64,000 nt of DNA from Rapana venosa (taxonomy: Eukaryota; Mollusca; Gastropoda; Neogastropoda; Muricidae): the NCBI GenBank assembly GCA_028751875.1, contig CM054145.1:12761567-12825566 (forward strand). Direction: 5' to 3'. Both the position numbers and the translations under genes were made by a program. A model generated the notes under the pieces. The model saw only the letters and a program-made list of their open reading frames with translations, did no database searches and was not told the DNA's origin. Shown piece after piece: positions 34,575 through 45,509 of this stretch (position 1 is its first letter; every line of letters begins with the position of its first letter).

Positions 34575-34665
34575 CGGATCAGTCTTAGACGATGGTCCAG
34601 CCCTCACCAAGTTCGTACACTGGTGTGACGAGGCCTACCTAGAGCTAAATGTTTCTAAAAGATAA
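34575..34665 (+). mobile_element. Short + strand fragment of the same Rex1-like family
   Basis: Translates as SVLDDGPALTKFVHWCDEAY followed by LELNVSK. The reverse-strand LINE next door carries SVLDHSPALTEFLHWCDEAC in the same region (about 32100-32030). So a 90-bp piece of the same protein lies in opposite orientation just beyond the 5' end of the full element. Confidence 0.8.
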
Positions 34666-34789
34666 GACACAGGGGTTTACTCACTTCAGGTCACATCTTA
34701 TGGTACACTGTAGTATCTCAAAAGTGTACCACTCCTTTAAAAATGGAAAAAGAAGAAAAGAAAAGGAAGTTCAGTGCTTACAACTATTA

Positions 34790-35110
34790 AAAGGATGCCT
34801 AGAAAGCTGTGAACTCAATCCCTGTTTGTGCCTGAGCTTCATCCACTAGACCGTGAATGGTGTTGTGGGTGCTAGTCTTTCACAGTTTCAGATGATAACG
34901 AGAAATCGAGGTCCCATATGCAACACTCAATTCAGCCCATGTAAAAGAACCCATGGCAACATGACACTTGTCCCTGTCAAAATCTTGCAGAAAAAAACCA
35001 AACGCAGACATGAAAAAATTTTTTTAACCTGTTGCTATGCCTGTGGCAATGAGCTCTCCCCAGGGAAAGCAGCCTCAAATTCATGCAGAAAACTCTGCTG
35101 TGGCTCAAAG
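34790..35110 (+). mobile_element. tRNA-derived SINE, second copy of the 1.4 kb family
   Basis: A weak head (GGATGCCTAGAAAGCTGTGA, CTCAATCCCTG) and a body with GGGTGCTAGTCTTTC, AAAAGAACCCATGGCAAC and GAGCTCTCCCCAGGGAAAGC, paralleling 1360-1765. No poly-C run here. Confidence 0.75.
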
Positions 35111-35435
35111 AGCCTATAGTACATTATGCTGTCATCGGTCATGACAGACAATGATACTGCTTAGGATTTCTCTTTCCCACAAAAATTCTCTTTTTTCCTT
35201 CAAGTGCCCCTCACGCTGCAACAAGTTTGTGCTATGCTTCACCATGGAACAGAAAGTAAAGATGGCATCAAGTACCCATTACCAAAGGATGTGTTTCTGC
35301 ATACCATGTTGGTGTGAATCCCAAAGTTTGTTTCAGCAGTACTGAGCACTCGTTAATGATTTCACTGTTGTATTTACTGAAGCTGAAGGTGTCTCCAATA
35401 AATATCTTCACTTCATTTTCTGTTGTTTTATTGAC

Positions 35436-36039
35436 ATGGACAGCAAATTTGACAATATGAAAAAAGATATGACGGACTTGCATGCTTCTTTCTCTGGTTT
35501 TGTATAAGAGGTAGCGGGGCTCAAAGAAGAAATATCCACCCTCAAGAAAGAAAACGAGCAGCTGCAAAATGCAAGCAAAGACCTCCAGGACAGGGTGGAG
35601 GCTCCGGAAAGGAAAACAGACGATTTGGAAGGCCGATCGAGAAGAAATAACGTCCTTGTCTATGGCCTCCTGAAGAAAGACAACTAAAGCTGGAAGGACT
35701 GTGAAGCCTCCTTGCGCAGCCTGGTCAAGGACAAACTGCAGGTGAAGGAGGACGTGTCTTTCGACAGAGTGCATCGTGTCAGCAACAAGCCCAATGGCCA
35801 GGTGCACCTTCTACAGGGACAGGGAGAGGATCCTGAAGGCCAAACGGAAACTTCAGGGCAGCAACATCTTCCTGGGGGAGGACTTTTCGCAACGTGTGCG
35901 AGAAGTCCGCAGAAAACCGACTCCATTCCTGAAGGCAGCAAGAAAGGAAGGGAAGAAGGCCATTATGGTCTTTGACCACCTGGTGATCGAAGGCAGAAAG
36001 TACATCTTGGACAACGACCAGCTCCGTGAAGCAGCCTAG
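35436..36039 (+). pseudogene. L1-like ORF1 of the 35.4-40.5 kb LINE
   Basis: The ATG at 35436 opens a Lys/Asp-rich coiled coil (LKEEISTLKKENEQLQ), then LEGRSRRNNVLVYGL and FDRVHRVSNKPNGQ (RRM-like domain), and after a frameshift near 35800 a basic C-terminal domain (FYRDRERILKAKRKLQGSNI, ILDNDQLREAA). This is the coiled-coil/RRM/CTD layout of L1-type ORF1 proteins. In-frame stops lie near 35507 (TAA) and 35686 (TAA). It ends with a TAG at 36037-36039, after which the same frame continues directly into the acidic linker and endonuclease of ORF2. Confidence 0.83.
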
Positions 36040-39000
36040 CAATTTGGTCAGCCCCGTCACGATGGAAAACAGCCACCACTCAAATTGTCCACCCACCCTT
36101 TTTCACATGGTGGCAAAGACAAGAAAACACCGGCCAGAAATCCAGTGGCAGGCAATGACAGTGCCGTGACGATGTGCATTCATGCACGTGAAACTGTGAA
36201 GAAAAAACCCAGCTGGGCCAATGTTCATGTGGAAGACGGTAACTTGACCCAATGTGACCTTAGCAATCGTGCTGCTGTAACGGAGTGTGTTGACAGTGGT
36301 GAAGTGAGTGCATGTGCACCAAAGTTGTGTGTTTATGATCAGGAATCATTGAAAGACAATAAGTCAAAAAATACTTCTTTCGCTGAAAATGTTGATACCT
36401 TGTATAATGATGCACATGAAATGTGGTTTGATGTGTGTGGTATTAAAAGTAGTACTAATGCAAAGGTTGATACTGTATTATATGAAGATGCAAGTAAAGT
36501 AAGGACTGATTTGTTCGTGGATGCAAATATGTTTCAGGATATTGCTCTTACTAATGATGATGGCGATGGTGATGATGCTGATGGTCTATTGTACGATGAT
36601 GAAAGTGAAGTGTGGTATGATACGTCTGATAATAAGGTGTTTGTTGATAATGATGGTGATGCTTTGATGTATGGGGACTTGAGCGAAGTGAGACTTGGTA
36701 TGCTAGAGGAAAATGTTTTTCCATATGATGCTGATGCTTTTTTGTATGACGTAGCAAGCGAAGTGAGGTCCGATGTGTCTGACGATTTTTTACTTACTGA
36801 AAATTATGTTGAGACCTCATTGTATAATAGCATAAACAATGTGAGATTTGAGGAGCTAAACAATGAAAATAATTCCAGTATGCGTAGTGGTCATTCTAAC
36901 ATTTCCTTGCTGGATAATGTCGAAAATGAAGAAAATTCGCCAAAAGACTGCTCAAATAATAACAGGCAGATTTCTTTTCTTCACTGGAACATTTGTGGCC
37001 TTATTTCTAAATTAAATGATTCAGACTGTGTAGCATACATTTCAGGTTTTGATGTTATCTGTTTAGTAGAAACTTTTGGTGAAGAGCTGAAGACTACTTT
37101 GTTTAAAGTTACACGGTGTTTGTTAAGCCAGCAGTGAAATTATCAGCACGAGGTCGACGTTCAGGGGGAGTAATCTGTCTCATTAAAAATGATTTGATGC
37201 CATACGTACGTAATCTCCCTTGTGATTGTGGACAGTATTTATCCTTTGTGTTCAGCAAAAATTAGTTTAATGTTGATAAAGATGCATTATTTGTGTGTGC
37301 ATATGTACATCCAGAAAATTCACCCTATTACACTTTGTTAATCAGAAACGGCGTAAGTACTCTTGAGGAATGCCTTGTTGACAATATTTTATCTCTGGGT
37401 GACATCTATATGCTTATATCTGGTGACATGAATGGTCGAACTGCTAACTGTGTTCCCAGTGATGCAGAGGAAACAGTGTATGATTTTGCAGATAGAAGTG
37501 TTTGTCTTGTGATGAGATCACCCGTTCTTCTGAAGATAAAACACTGAACACATACGGGAAATCTTTGTTAAACATGTGCAGTAGTTTGAGTCTATGCATT
37601 TTAAATGGGATTTGTAAAGGTGATCCTGATGGAAGATGTACGTCTGTGTCTGAAACTGGTAACAGTGTGGTTGATTATTACATGATATAGACAGACTTTC
37701 ATAATTTGATTCAAAACAAGTGTACATTGCATGTACAGGGGAGAATAGAATAAGATCATTTTCCACTAGAATTCTGTTTTGAAATGGCTTCTTCCTTGTG
37801 TACATACTCAGAAAAATGCAAAGATTTATTCATTGAAAAGTTTGATTGGAATTTAGAACAGACTGAAAATGTTATTGCTAACATCAACAGTTTTGAAACT
37901 CAGCAACAGTTTAAAGAAGCAGCTCAGCTAATCGAAAGTGACATAGATGCAGCTCTAGAGATGTTTAATGATATTCTGAGGAAACAAGCAGAGTGCATGA
38001 AACGCAAAATTTATGTAGATCGAAACAAAAGGGAAAGGGAATGGTTTGATCAAGACTGTAAAGATGCAACAACAAATGTTCGCAAACGTTTAAGAAAATT
38101 CCTTAAAACTAAAGATAAAGATGATCGGTACATTTTCTGCCAAGCCAAAAGAGAATATAAGCATTTATTGTTCGAAAAGAAAAGATTGTTTAACAACAGA
38201 CTGCTGCACAAGTTGATAGAATCTTCTAACAATCAGAAAGACTTCTGGCAAACTGTCCATAAATTGTCCCGGAAGCAAACTCAACCTCAGAATGATATAT
38301 CATTTGAGAACTGGTTCATTCATTTTAAAAGTATTCTTGAAAAAGATGTCAGTAATGAAGAAATGGCAGGTTGTTCTGATCAAAGAAATGCAAATCAGAC
38401 CTTAGATCCAGAATTTGTAGAAGAGATAGGGATAGTGATATCACAGATCTCAGATATAAATCATGCTTTAAATCGTCCTATCTCAAAGGAAGAAATCAGT
38501 ACTGCCATTAGAAAGCTTAAGAGTAAAAAAGCGGCAGGTCCAGATCAAATTATTGCAGAAATGTTGAAGTACTCAGGCGATGTTGCAGTAGACTTGTTTA
38601 CGAAATTGTTTAATAATTTGTTTGAAAGGGGGGTCTATCCAGAATGTTGGACAGAGTCTGTTTTGTTGCCATTGTACAAGAAAGGTGATGTTAACGAAAC
38701 TAATAACTATAGAGGGATTTCTTTGTCTAACATAAGTGGGAAAATGTATAGCTCTATTATAGAAAGCAGACTGCAAGAATGGATAGAATTCAATGATATT
38801 ACGGGAGAACACCAAGCAGGCTTTAAAAAAGATCATTGTACAGTCGTTCATATTTTTACTTTGTTAGCAGTTATAGAAAAACAATTTGCATATAATCGAA
38901 AATTATACGTGGCTTTCATCGATTTTGAAAAAGCGTTCGATTCAATTTCAAGAAAACTATTGTGGCCAATATTAACTTAAGGAAAACTGGAGTAACAGGT

Positions 39001-40390
39001 AAATTGTTTTGTTGTATTAAAAGTATGTATGATGTAGTCAAAGCAAAGATCAGATGCAGAGCAAAATTCAGTGATTATATATATTTTACAACAGGCTCTG
39101 CAGCCCTGTGCTATTTTCTCTTTTTATTAATGAGCTAGCTCAGAATATAATTAACAATGGCAAACATGGTGTATTTTTCTCTAATTGTTTGGAAGAATTA
39201 TTTTTATTACTTTTGGCTGATGATGTTGTTTTATTATCTGAAACTGTAGTGGGGTTGCAAACACAACTGAACAACTTGTATACTGCTGCTAGAGATCTCC
39301 AATTAAAAGTAAATATGAATAAGAGTAACATAATGGTTTTTCGAAAAGGAAGATTTTTGGCAAGTCACTGTTGTTAATTCATACAAATATCTTGGAGTCA
39401 ATTTGACACTAAACTTAGCATTAATTACATGTGTAAGGATTTAGCTTCAAGGGCTAAAAAAGCTGTTTTGAGTATTCTAAGCATTTTGTACAAGTTTGAA
39501 AATAATTCTGTAAAAGTCTTTACAAAACTCTTTGATACACAGGTACAACCCATTGTACAATACGGAGCAGAGATCTGGGGAATGGAAAACATTGTACCAA
39601 TAGAAAAATTACATTTATTAGCATTAAAGAGATTCCTTGGTGTAAACTGGCGCACTCCAAATGACATGATCTATGGAGAACTGGGAAGGTATCCATTGTT
39701 TGTCAACTCTATGGTAAAATGCGTAGGCTACTGGCTTAAGATAACTCATATGGAGGATAAGCTACTGCCATCCAAAGCTTATAAAATGTTATACATACTG
39801 GATTGTAAAGGCAAGCATACTTGGGCATCTAAAGTACGTTTATGTTTGTGTCGATTTGGCTTTGGATTTGTTTGGGACAATCAAGGAGTTCAAAATGTAA
39901 AAGCTTGTATAAAATCATTTAAACAGAGAGTTGTTGATTGTAGATGGCAGGAGTGGTACACCCACATTCAAAACAGTGATCGATTTTTTCTATACAGAAC
40001 ATTTAAAACGTCACTGTGTATTGAACAGTATACGTTGATAGAAATGAATAAGTATGTTAAACATGCATTGTCAAAATTTAGATGTGGTGTATCACAGATA
40101 TTGCTGTACATTTGAAACGATATGCAAAAGATGAAAATGAGAATCTGATTTGTAATTTGTGTAGACTGGCAACACAAGATGAAATTCATATTGTTTTGGA
40201 ATGTCCAGTTCTTGGAGACCTGAGAGAAGAATTGATTCTGCAAACTTATTGGAACTACCCATCATTGGTCAGGCTAGCTCAACTTATGTCATCTGAAAAT
40301 GAGCAAATTGTTAAAAATCTAGCAATATTTCTGTATAAATCTTTGAAGAGAATAAGAGATAGTAGCCTAATGTCAATTTTTCAGTTTTAA
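36040..40390 (+). pseudogene. LINE ORF2: acidic repeat linker, endonuclease, RT, C-terminal zinc knuckle
   Basis: From 36040 the frame is open to 37134. About 36400-36870 encodes six acidic units of roughly 25 residues (LYNDAHEMW, LYEDASKVR, LYDDESEVW, MYGDLSEVR, LYDVASEVR, LYNSINNVR). Then comes the APE endonuclease: FLHWNICGL (36975), ICLVETF (37057), and, after frameshifts, LISGDMNGRTAN (37413) and SVVDY. RT lies mainly in 37784-38980 (KSKKAAGPD, NYRGISLSNISGK, HQAGFKKDHC, FIDFEKAFDSIS); the LADDVVLLSE box is at 39213 after a gap. The C-terminal part (39429-40390) has AEIWGMENIVPIEKL, YGELGRYPL and a C-x2-C-x9-H-x4-C knuckle (CNLC...DEIHIVLEC). Frameshifts near 37135, 37540, 37690-37784, 38980, 39380 and 40115. 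Nearest relative in the window: the 0-1.2 kb fragment. Confidence 0.9.
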
Positions 40391-40512
40391 CAAATGTTCA
40401 TTGAATGATTTATTTTCAACGATAACTTGACAGCACATGGCTGTATACTAGCGCTTTTGTATGTTTCCACCCCTCCAGAAGGGGCTTTGACCTATCTGAA
40501 TAAATATCTGAA
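40391..40512 (+). mobile_element. 3' UTR and end of the 35.4-40.5 kb LINE
   Basis: After the stop codon the sequence runs through CTCCAGAAGGGGCTTTGACC to CTGAATAAATATCTG, giving an AATAAA signal near 40498. GGGCTTTGACCTATCTGAAT parallels the 3' end at 11851-12120 (GGCCTTTTGAATAAACC read on minus). The terminal repeat is not sharply defined. Confidence 0.6.
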
Positions 40513-40839
40513 GTCTGTTGTTTTATTGCAACAGAATGTGTCCTAACCTTGAATAAGAACATTAAAAAAATAATTTTTTTAAACACAAAAAAATGAATTG
40601 GTCATATCTCCACTACATTTCAGATTTGCTTTTCGGTCTGCCTTATAGAAACAATGAAATAACACATAGATTCAAAGTAGTTAAAACCTGTCAGTTTTTG
40701 AGAATCCATAAAGAAGGAAATCTGGTGGGTGGTGTAGATGGAAGTTGGGCAAGCATTATGGAAACAGGATTGCTGTATTAAGGGGGATGAAGCAGGAGAG
40801 AAAAAGAGGAGAAGAAAATAAAAGAATCCAAGAACATAC

Positions 40840-40956
40840 CATCAGGATAAATAGTCCACAGGAACTGCCATCTTCTTGCCTGCTGGAAATAAGAGGACCC
40901 TCTTTCCAAGATATTTTTCTTGACCGACTTCAAGATCTCTGGCTCTGTAAAACTCC
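40840..40956 (-). CDS. Exon of a C48-like (Ulp1/SENP-type) protease gene, downstream exon
   Basis: Minus-strand exon with acceptor CTTATTTTCTTCAG (AG at 40958-40957) and donor GGTATGT (GT at 40839-40838). It is 117 nt long and enters and leaves in phase 1, so it joins the 41669-41816 exon exactly to give ...ESVGGSFTEPEIL. The 39-residue segment reads SFTEPEILKSVKKNILERGS, then SYFQQARRWQFLWTIYPDG. In C48 proteases a Gln/Cys-Gly segment is expected soon after this point. It is not found before the LINE that ends at 40512, so the gene may continue below 35.4 kb or be broken by that LINE. Confidence 0.6.
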
Positions 40957-41019
40957 CTGAAGAAAATAAGAACTTCAATGCACTATATGTTCTGTACAAA
41001 ATGGTATTCACACAATCCG

Positions 41020-41660
41020 CCAGTGTACACACAGCAATTCAATGCATAAGTTGTGCAATGGGATGCATTCAAACCGGTGATGAAAACTATTTAAAAAATT
41101 TTTTTTTTTAAAGATGATGAATATATATATAAATAAATGAACATAGACTTTTGGAGCAAACAACATGTACTTCAGGCAAGACAGCTGAAATTGTAAGTTC
41201 TCCTGTGCCAAAATCGTAGAGGTAAAAAATTCTGGTCTTCTCCTGTAATTTTGTCTGTGACATACAGTTTAAAATCACATCAGCATGCAGGGCGGCAGAA
41301 GATATAACTTTTGCCTTGTCAAGTGTAATCAGTGTATGGAAAATCCTTCTTGTATTTGATAACAAACCTCCGATAGGCACACCTATCAGATTGTGTGCTT
41401 CTCTTTGACATCTTCATGATAGGCGCTATGAACCAGCAAGTGCATTGATGTCACACTTAATGTACTTGTTTTTTGTTTCTTTTTGTTTAGGTTCTTTGTC
41501 TGCTTTTTGTTTTTTAAAATTATGCAACAAGAAATTTTTTCTTCATAACATGAATTGTGGCCCCAAAGTGGAAAACTTCCCTGACAACAGGAATGCTTAT
41601 CAGGTATTTATAAGAGAATTAGCTACATAGATTATTATGTTTAACAGGAACTATGAAAGG
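41020..41660. other. Intronic sequence of the C48-like gene
   Basis: Lies between two in-phase exons on the minus strand. An open minus-strand stretch (41108-41380) with a possible acceptor at 41255 was considered an exon but its phase does not fit. Otherwise nothing recognised. Confidence 0.45.
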
Positions 41661-41668
41661 AATCTTAC

Positions 41669-41816
41669 CCCCAACACTTTCTGCACTTTGAGCTTGATGC
41701 CGGCTTGGCAGGGAGTCCAGCACTGAAACCTCTTTCCCAGCCACAACAAGCAAGACCCTGTGGTTGCTGTCATGGCACAGTGCAGCAAGGATCCAGTGGA
41801 ATGCAGACAGTCTGAC
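41669..41816 (-). CDS. Exon of a C48-like protease gene with the HW...D core
   Basis: Minus-strand exon of 148 nt, acceptor TTCTGTTCACCCCCACAG (AG at 41818-41817) and donor GGGTAAG (GT at 41668-41667), phase 0 in and phase 1 out. It encodes VRLSAFHWILAALCHDSNHR, then VLLVVAGKEVSVLDSLPSRH. The pattern His-Trp-hydrophobic followed about 25 residues later by V-x-V-x-D-S-L fits the catalytic His and Asp strands of Ulp1/SENP-like cysteine proteases, which cleave ubiquitin-like modifiers in the nucleus or cytoplasm. The assignment rests on this motif and splice phases only; the catalytic Cys exon has not been found. Neighbouring exons at 45087-45182 and 40840-40956 are in phase. Confidence 0.65.
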
Positions 41817-42250
41817 CTGTGGGGGTGAACAGAAAAGCACACAGTCACTTATACTGCAACAAGTCATGTCCATTGTAGTTTATGGTAAAAAGCCCGGCAC
41901 CCCACAAAACACCCAACCACAATAAACCCTGACAACACCCACTGCCCACTCTCCCCCAAACATGAACTGAAGTCTGTCATGACTGAATATTCAACATATA
42001 TCTGCCTTGAACATAAATGGACATTTTCTTTTCATCATGTGTTCTAGTAGACATGTAACAAATATGTTCAAAGAGAATCAATTTCTGCATCCCTTTGTGC
42101 ACAGAATCAACATGACATATTTTGTACAGGAGAAAAAAAAAGCCATAAACCAACCCCAGGTTTAGTGTGTGTAATGAGAGGCTCATAACCAATTCTGAGG
42201 GGCTGTGAACATAATTTGGCTACTTCTCTTAACAAGAAATGATGAGGTAG

Positions 42251-44944
42251 GTTCTGAAGTTCAACATTTTCAAGGCCCATTGTGATGGCTACATAAAACA
42301 GAAAAAGCTGTCTGTAGCTTCAACCCCCTTTAACATAACTGTAGTACAGGCATACGCCCCTACATCAGACTGCACAGATGAAGCCATAGAAGAATTTTAT
42401 GACCAGCTACAAGAGATTCTGAATCAAACTCCCAAGAAAGACATCCTCGTTGTGCAAGGTGACTGGAACGCCAAGGTAGGAGAAGATGCATGGAAAGATT
42501 GGGAGGGCGTTTGTGGGCCACATTGTAATAACCAATCAAATGAAAGAGGCTTGAGAATCCTGAAGTTTGCCAGTAACAACCACCTCCAGCTAGTGAATAC
42601 ACTTGGCCCACACAAGAAATCCAGAAAATGGACATGGCATAGCCCAAATGGAGAACACCACAACCAAATAGATTACATCATGGTGAAAAGACGGTTTCAG
42701 TCTAGCGTTAACATCGCACAGACACGAAGTTTTCCAGGAGCAGACATAGGGAGTGATCATGATCTTGTGATGATGACTTTCCGACTACGTCTAAAGAAAA
42801 TCCACAAGCGGAACAACATCAGGATCAAATTTGACCTCGAGAAGCTGAAGGACCCAGAGGTATTAGAAATTTTTCAAGCAAGGATAGGTGGAAAGTTTGC
42901 AGCACTCACTGTGATAGACTCAGACATAGATACACTGACAAATAGTTTCAATACAGCGGTGACTGAAACAGCAAGCGAGCTTCTTGGCAAACACCGACCA
43001 GTCAAAAAACCATGGGTCACACCTAACATCCTACAACTATGCGACAAGCGTAGAGAGTTGAAGAAAAAGAAAAATGAAACAAAAGAAAGAGCAGAGCAAT
43101 ATAGGGCAGTCAACAAAAGAATCAGGAAGTCCATGACGGAGGCAAAAGAGAAATGGATCGGTGAACAGTGCCAAGACATTGAAGAGAACATCAAGAAAAA
43201 CAATAGCAAGAAAGCATATCAGCTGGTGAAAGACCTGACTAGCACAAAACAGGGAAAAGGTTTAACAATCCAAGACAAAAATGGGAAGTGTCTCACTGAC
43301 GACCAGGATATTCTGAACAGATGGACAGAATACTGCTCCGACCTGTATAACTATAGAACTGCAGGAGATCCAGAAGTCCTTAATGTACCCGCAAGCAAAG
43401 ACACAGAGAGTCACCCTATCCTCCGAGAAGAAGTGGAAACAGCAGTCAGATCGCTGAAAAAGGGGAAGTCAGCAGGGGCTGACAACATTCCAGCTGAGTT
43501 GGTTCAAGCTGGAGGGGAAGCCATGATCAGCGCCCTACTAAGAATCTGCAACAAGATCTGGCAGACAGGAAAATGGCCAACACCATGGACACAGTCACTC
43601 ATCATCACCCTCCCCAAGAAAGGAAATCTACAACAATGCCATAATTACCACACAATCAGCCTCATATGCCACCCAAGCAAGGTCATGCTGCAGATAATAT
43701 TGAATAGACTGAAGCCACAAGCAGAGACCATCATTGCTGAGGAACACGCAGGTTTCAGAGCAGGGCGCAGCACAACATAACAGATATTCAACCTCAGAAT
43801 ACTATGTGAGCGGTACTTTCAACATCAACAAGACCTTTACCACGTATTTATCGATTTTAAGAAGGCATTTGACAAGGTGTGGCATGCAGCTTTGTGGGCA
43901 ACCATGAATTTGTACAGCATCAATGCAAACCTGATCAGAGTCATCATACAGCTGTACAGCGAGGCCACCAGTGCAGTGTACTACAACAACAACATTGGAG
44001 AATGGTTTCGAACAACAGTTGGAGTAAGGCAGGGCTGTCTACTCTCACCCACTCTTTTCAACATCTTCCTTGAGAGAATCATGGCTGATGCACTGGAACA
44101 TCATGAAGGATCAGTCAGCATTGGTGGCAGAACGATCACAAACCTCCGCTTCGCAGATGACATTGATGGAATAGCAGGATCAGAAAAAGAGCTTGCCAGC
44201 CTAACAGAACACTTGAATAAGGCCTCCAAAACATACGGCATGGAAATCAGTGCAGAGAAGACCAAACTGATGACTAATAACACCAACGGCATTAGCACTG
44301 ATATCAGGGTTAATGACCAGAAGCTGGAAACAGTTCAAAGCTTCAAGTACCTGGGAGCCATTGTATCAGACCAGGGATCCAAGCCAGAAGTAGTATGCAG
44401 GACTGCACAGACAATAACAGCTTTGTCAAAACTAAACACCATCTGGAGAGATAAAAATATCTCACTTATCTCCAAGATCAGACTAATGCGCTCCCTTGTC
44501 ATATCCATATTTCTGTATGCCTGTGAATCATGGACCCTGACTGCAGATTTGGAGAGAAGAGTACAGGCGGTGGAGATGAGATGCTTTCGGAGACTCCTTG
44601 GCATCTCCTACAAAGACCACATAAGCAACGAAAGCGTGCATAACAGAATCCAGCAAACCATTGGACCCTATGAGAACCTTCTATCGATCGTGAAAAAACG
44701 TAAATGGTATGGGCATGTCACAAGATCCAAAGGACTTGCAAAGACAGTTTTACAAGGCACTGTCCAAGGAGGAAGAAGAAGAGGCAGACCAAGGAAGAGC
44801 TGGGAGGATAACATCAGCGAATGGACAGGCCTAGAACTCAACAAAACCCTGAGAAAGGCAGAACAGAGAGAGGAATGGAGGGAACTGGTTGTTGAGTCTT
44901 TGAGGGTGCCCCCACGGTCGTCAGACTACGGGACAGATAGATAG
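42251..44944 (+). pseudogene. RTE-like LINE ORF2, 5'-truncated, one nonsense codon
   Basis: One reading frame runs from 42251 to 44944 and is broken only by a TAA at 43778-43780, where relatives would have a sense codon in GRSTTEQ. Parts: endonuclease from VVQAYAPTSDC (42341), GDWNAKVGED (42460), QIDYIMVKRR and GSDHDLVMM (42752, catalytic Asp-His); RT with KGKSAGADNIPAELVQ (43459), LPKKGNL, HAGFRAGRST, FIDFKKAFDKVWH (43848), GVRQGCLLSPTLF (44020), FADDIDG (44151); C-terminus with FKYLGAIV, YACESWTL, RRRGRPRKSWEDNI. The C-terminal RGRPRKSW...W pattern is RTE-like. The N-terminal endonuclease strands are missing (5' truncation). The 3' end is a (GATA)n tail at 44935-44962. It lies inside an intron of the reverse-strand C48-like gene. 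Confidence 0.92.
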
Positions 44945-44962
44945 ATAGATAGTTAGATAGAT
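44935..44962 (+). repeat. GATA tail of the RTE-like LINE
   Basis: (ATAG)n directly after the ORF2 stop region. Short tandem 3' tails instead of poly-A are usual in RTE-like elements. Confidence 0.75.
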
Positions 44963-45086
44963 AGCTTCAAATTCCGTCCACAGTCCTCTATTACTTGGCA
45001 TACTTCTTGCCCTGCCTGTTCTCTTCCTTGTCTTTCTAGGTTAAAGAAATTACTGATAATAATAAGTCCATGCTAGTTTGACTTAC

Positions 45087-45182
45087 TGCGGTGTATAGGG
45101 AGTCAGGAAAGTTGGCTTCTATCCATACAGTAGTTACAACAGCTGGTATGACGAAAACGTGGTCCTTATCTCCAACATTCTG
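45087..45182 (-). CDS. Exon of a C48-like protease gene, upstream exon
   Basis: Minus-strand segment ending at the donor GCAGTAAGT (GT at 45086-45085) exactly in phase 0, matching the phase-0 start of the 41669-41816 exon. It encodes QNVGDKDHVFVIPAVVTTVW followed by IEANFPDSLYTA. In Ulp1-like folds a similar V-F-V-I-P strand precedes the catalytic His. The acceptor is uncertain (AG at 45184-45183 or 45181-45180); an in-frame TGA just upstream forces one of them. The intron to the next exon contains the whole + strand LINE of 42.3-44.9 kb. Confidence 0.5.
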
Positions 45183-45327
45183 CTGCCGTCAATCACCTGT
45201 TTGAGAGCATAAACTCAAGGGTTACTGACCAGGAAATGACAGAGGTACACAACATGGCTATAACTAAACTTGCCCCTCACACATCAATGGAAGGGTCCCG
45301 ATATTGGCTTAAGTGCCCTTAACATAT

Positions 45328-45385
45328 AATAATAATATGGAATTTAAATAGCGCTGTATCTTGTAAAAGCACATCAAAGCACCTG
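45328..45385 (-). mobile_element. L2-type 3' terminus, reverse
   Basis: TAATAATAATATGGAATTTA, AATAGCGCTGTATCTTGTAA and AAGCACATCAAAGCACC, the reverse complement of the terminus at 29205-29275. Confidence 0.8.
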
Positions 45386-45442
45386 TGTTCAACACATTCC
45401 CACACATGCAACCAGTAACAAATAGTTTAAACAAATTCCAAT

Positions 45443-45470
45443 TCACACACACACACACACACACACAGTG
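45443..45470 (+). repeat. CA microsatellite
   Basis: Pure (CA)n tract. Confidence 0.95.
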
Positions 45471-45509
45471 CTGATCTTGTAAATGGAAATTACTTAATTA
45501 GTAGTTGGC

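Noticed and set aside
35287..35390. Possible continuation exon of the protease gene (SKYNSEIINECSVLLKQTL) on minus
   Set aside because: The phase could fit, but the donor and acceptor are weak, it overlaps the presumed 5' region of a + strand LINE, and it lacks the expected Cys motif.
41171..41254. Possible extra exon (KTRIFYLYDFGTGELTI) of the reverse-strand protease gene
   Set aside because: Exon 41669-41816 leaves phase 1 and this segment needs phase 0; joining it gives a stop, whereas skipping it joins the next exon perfectly.
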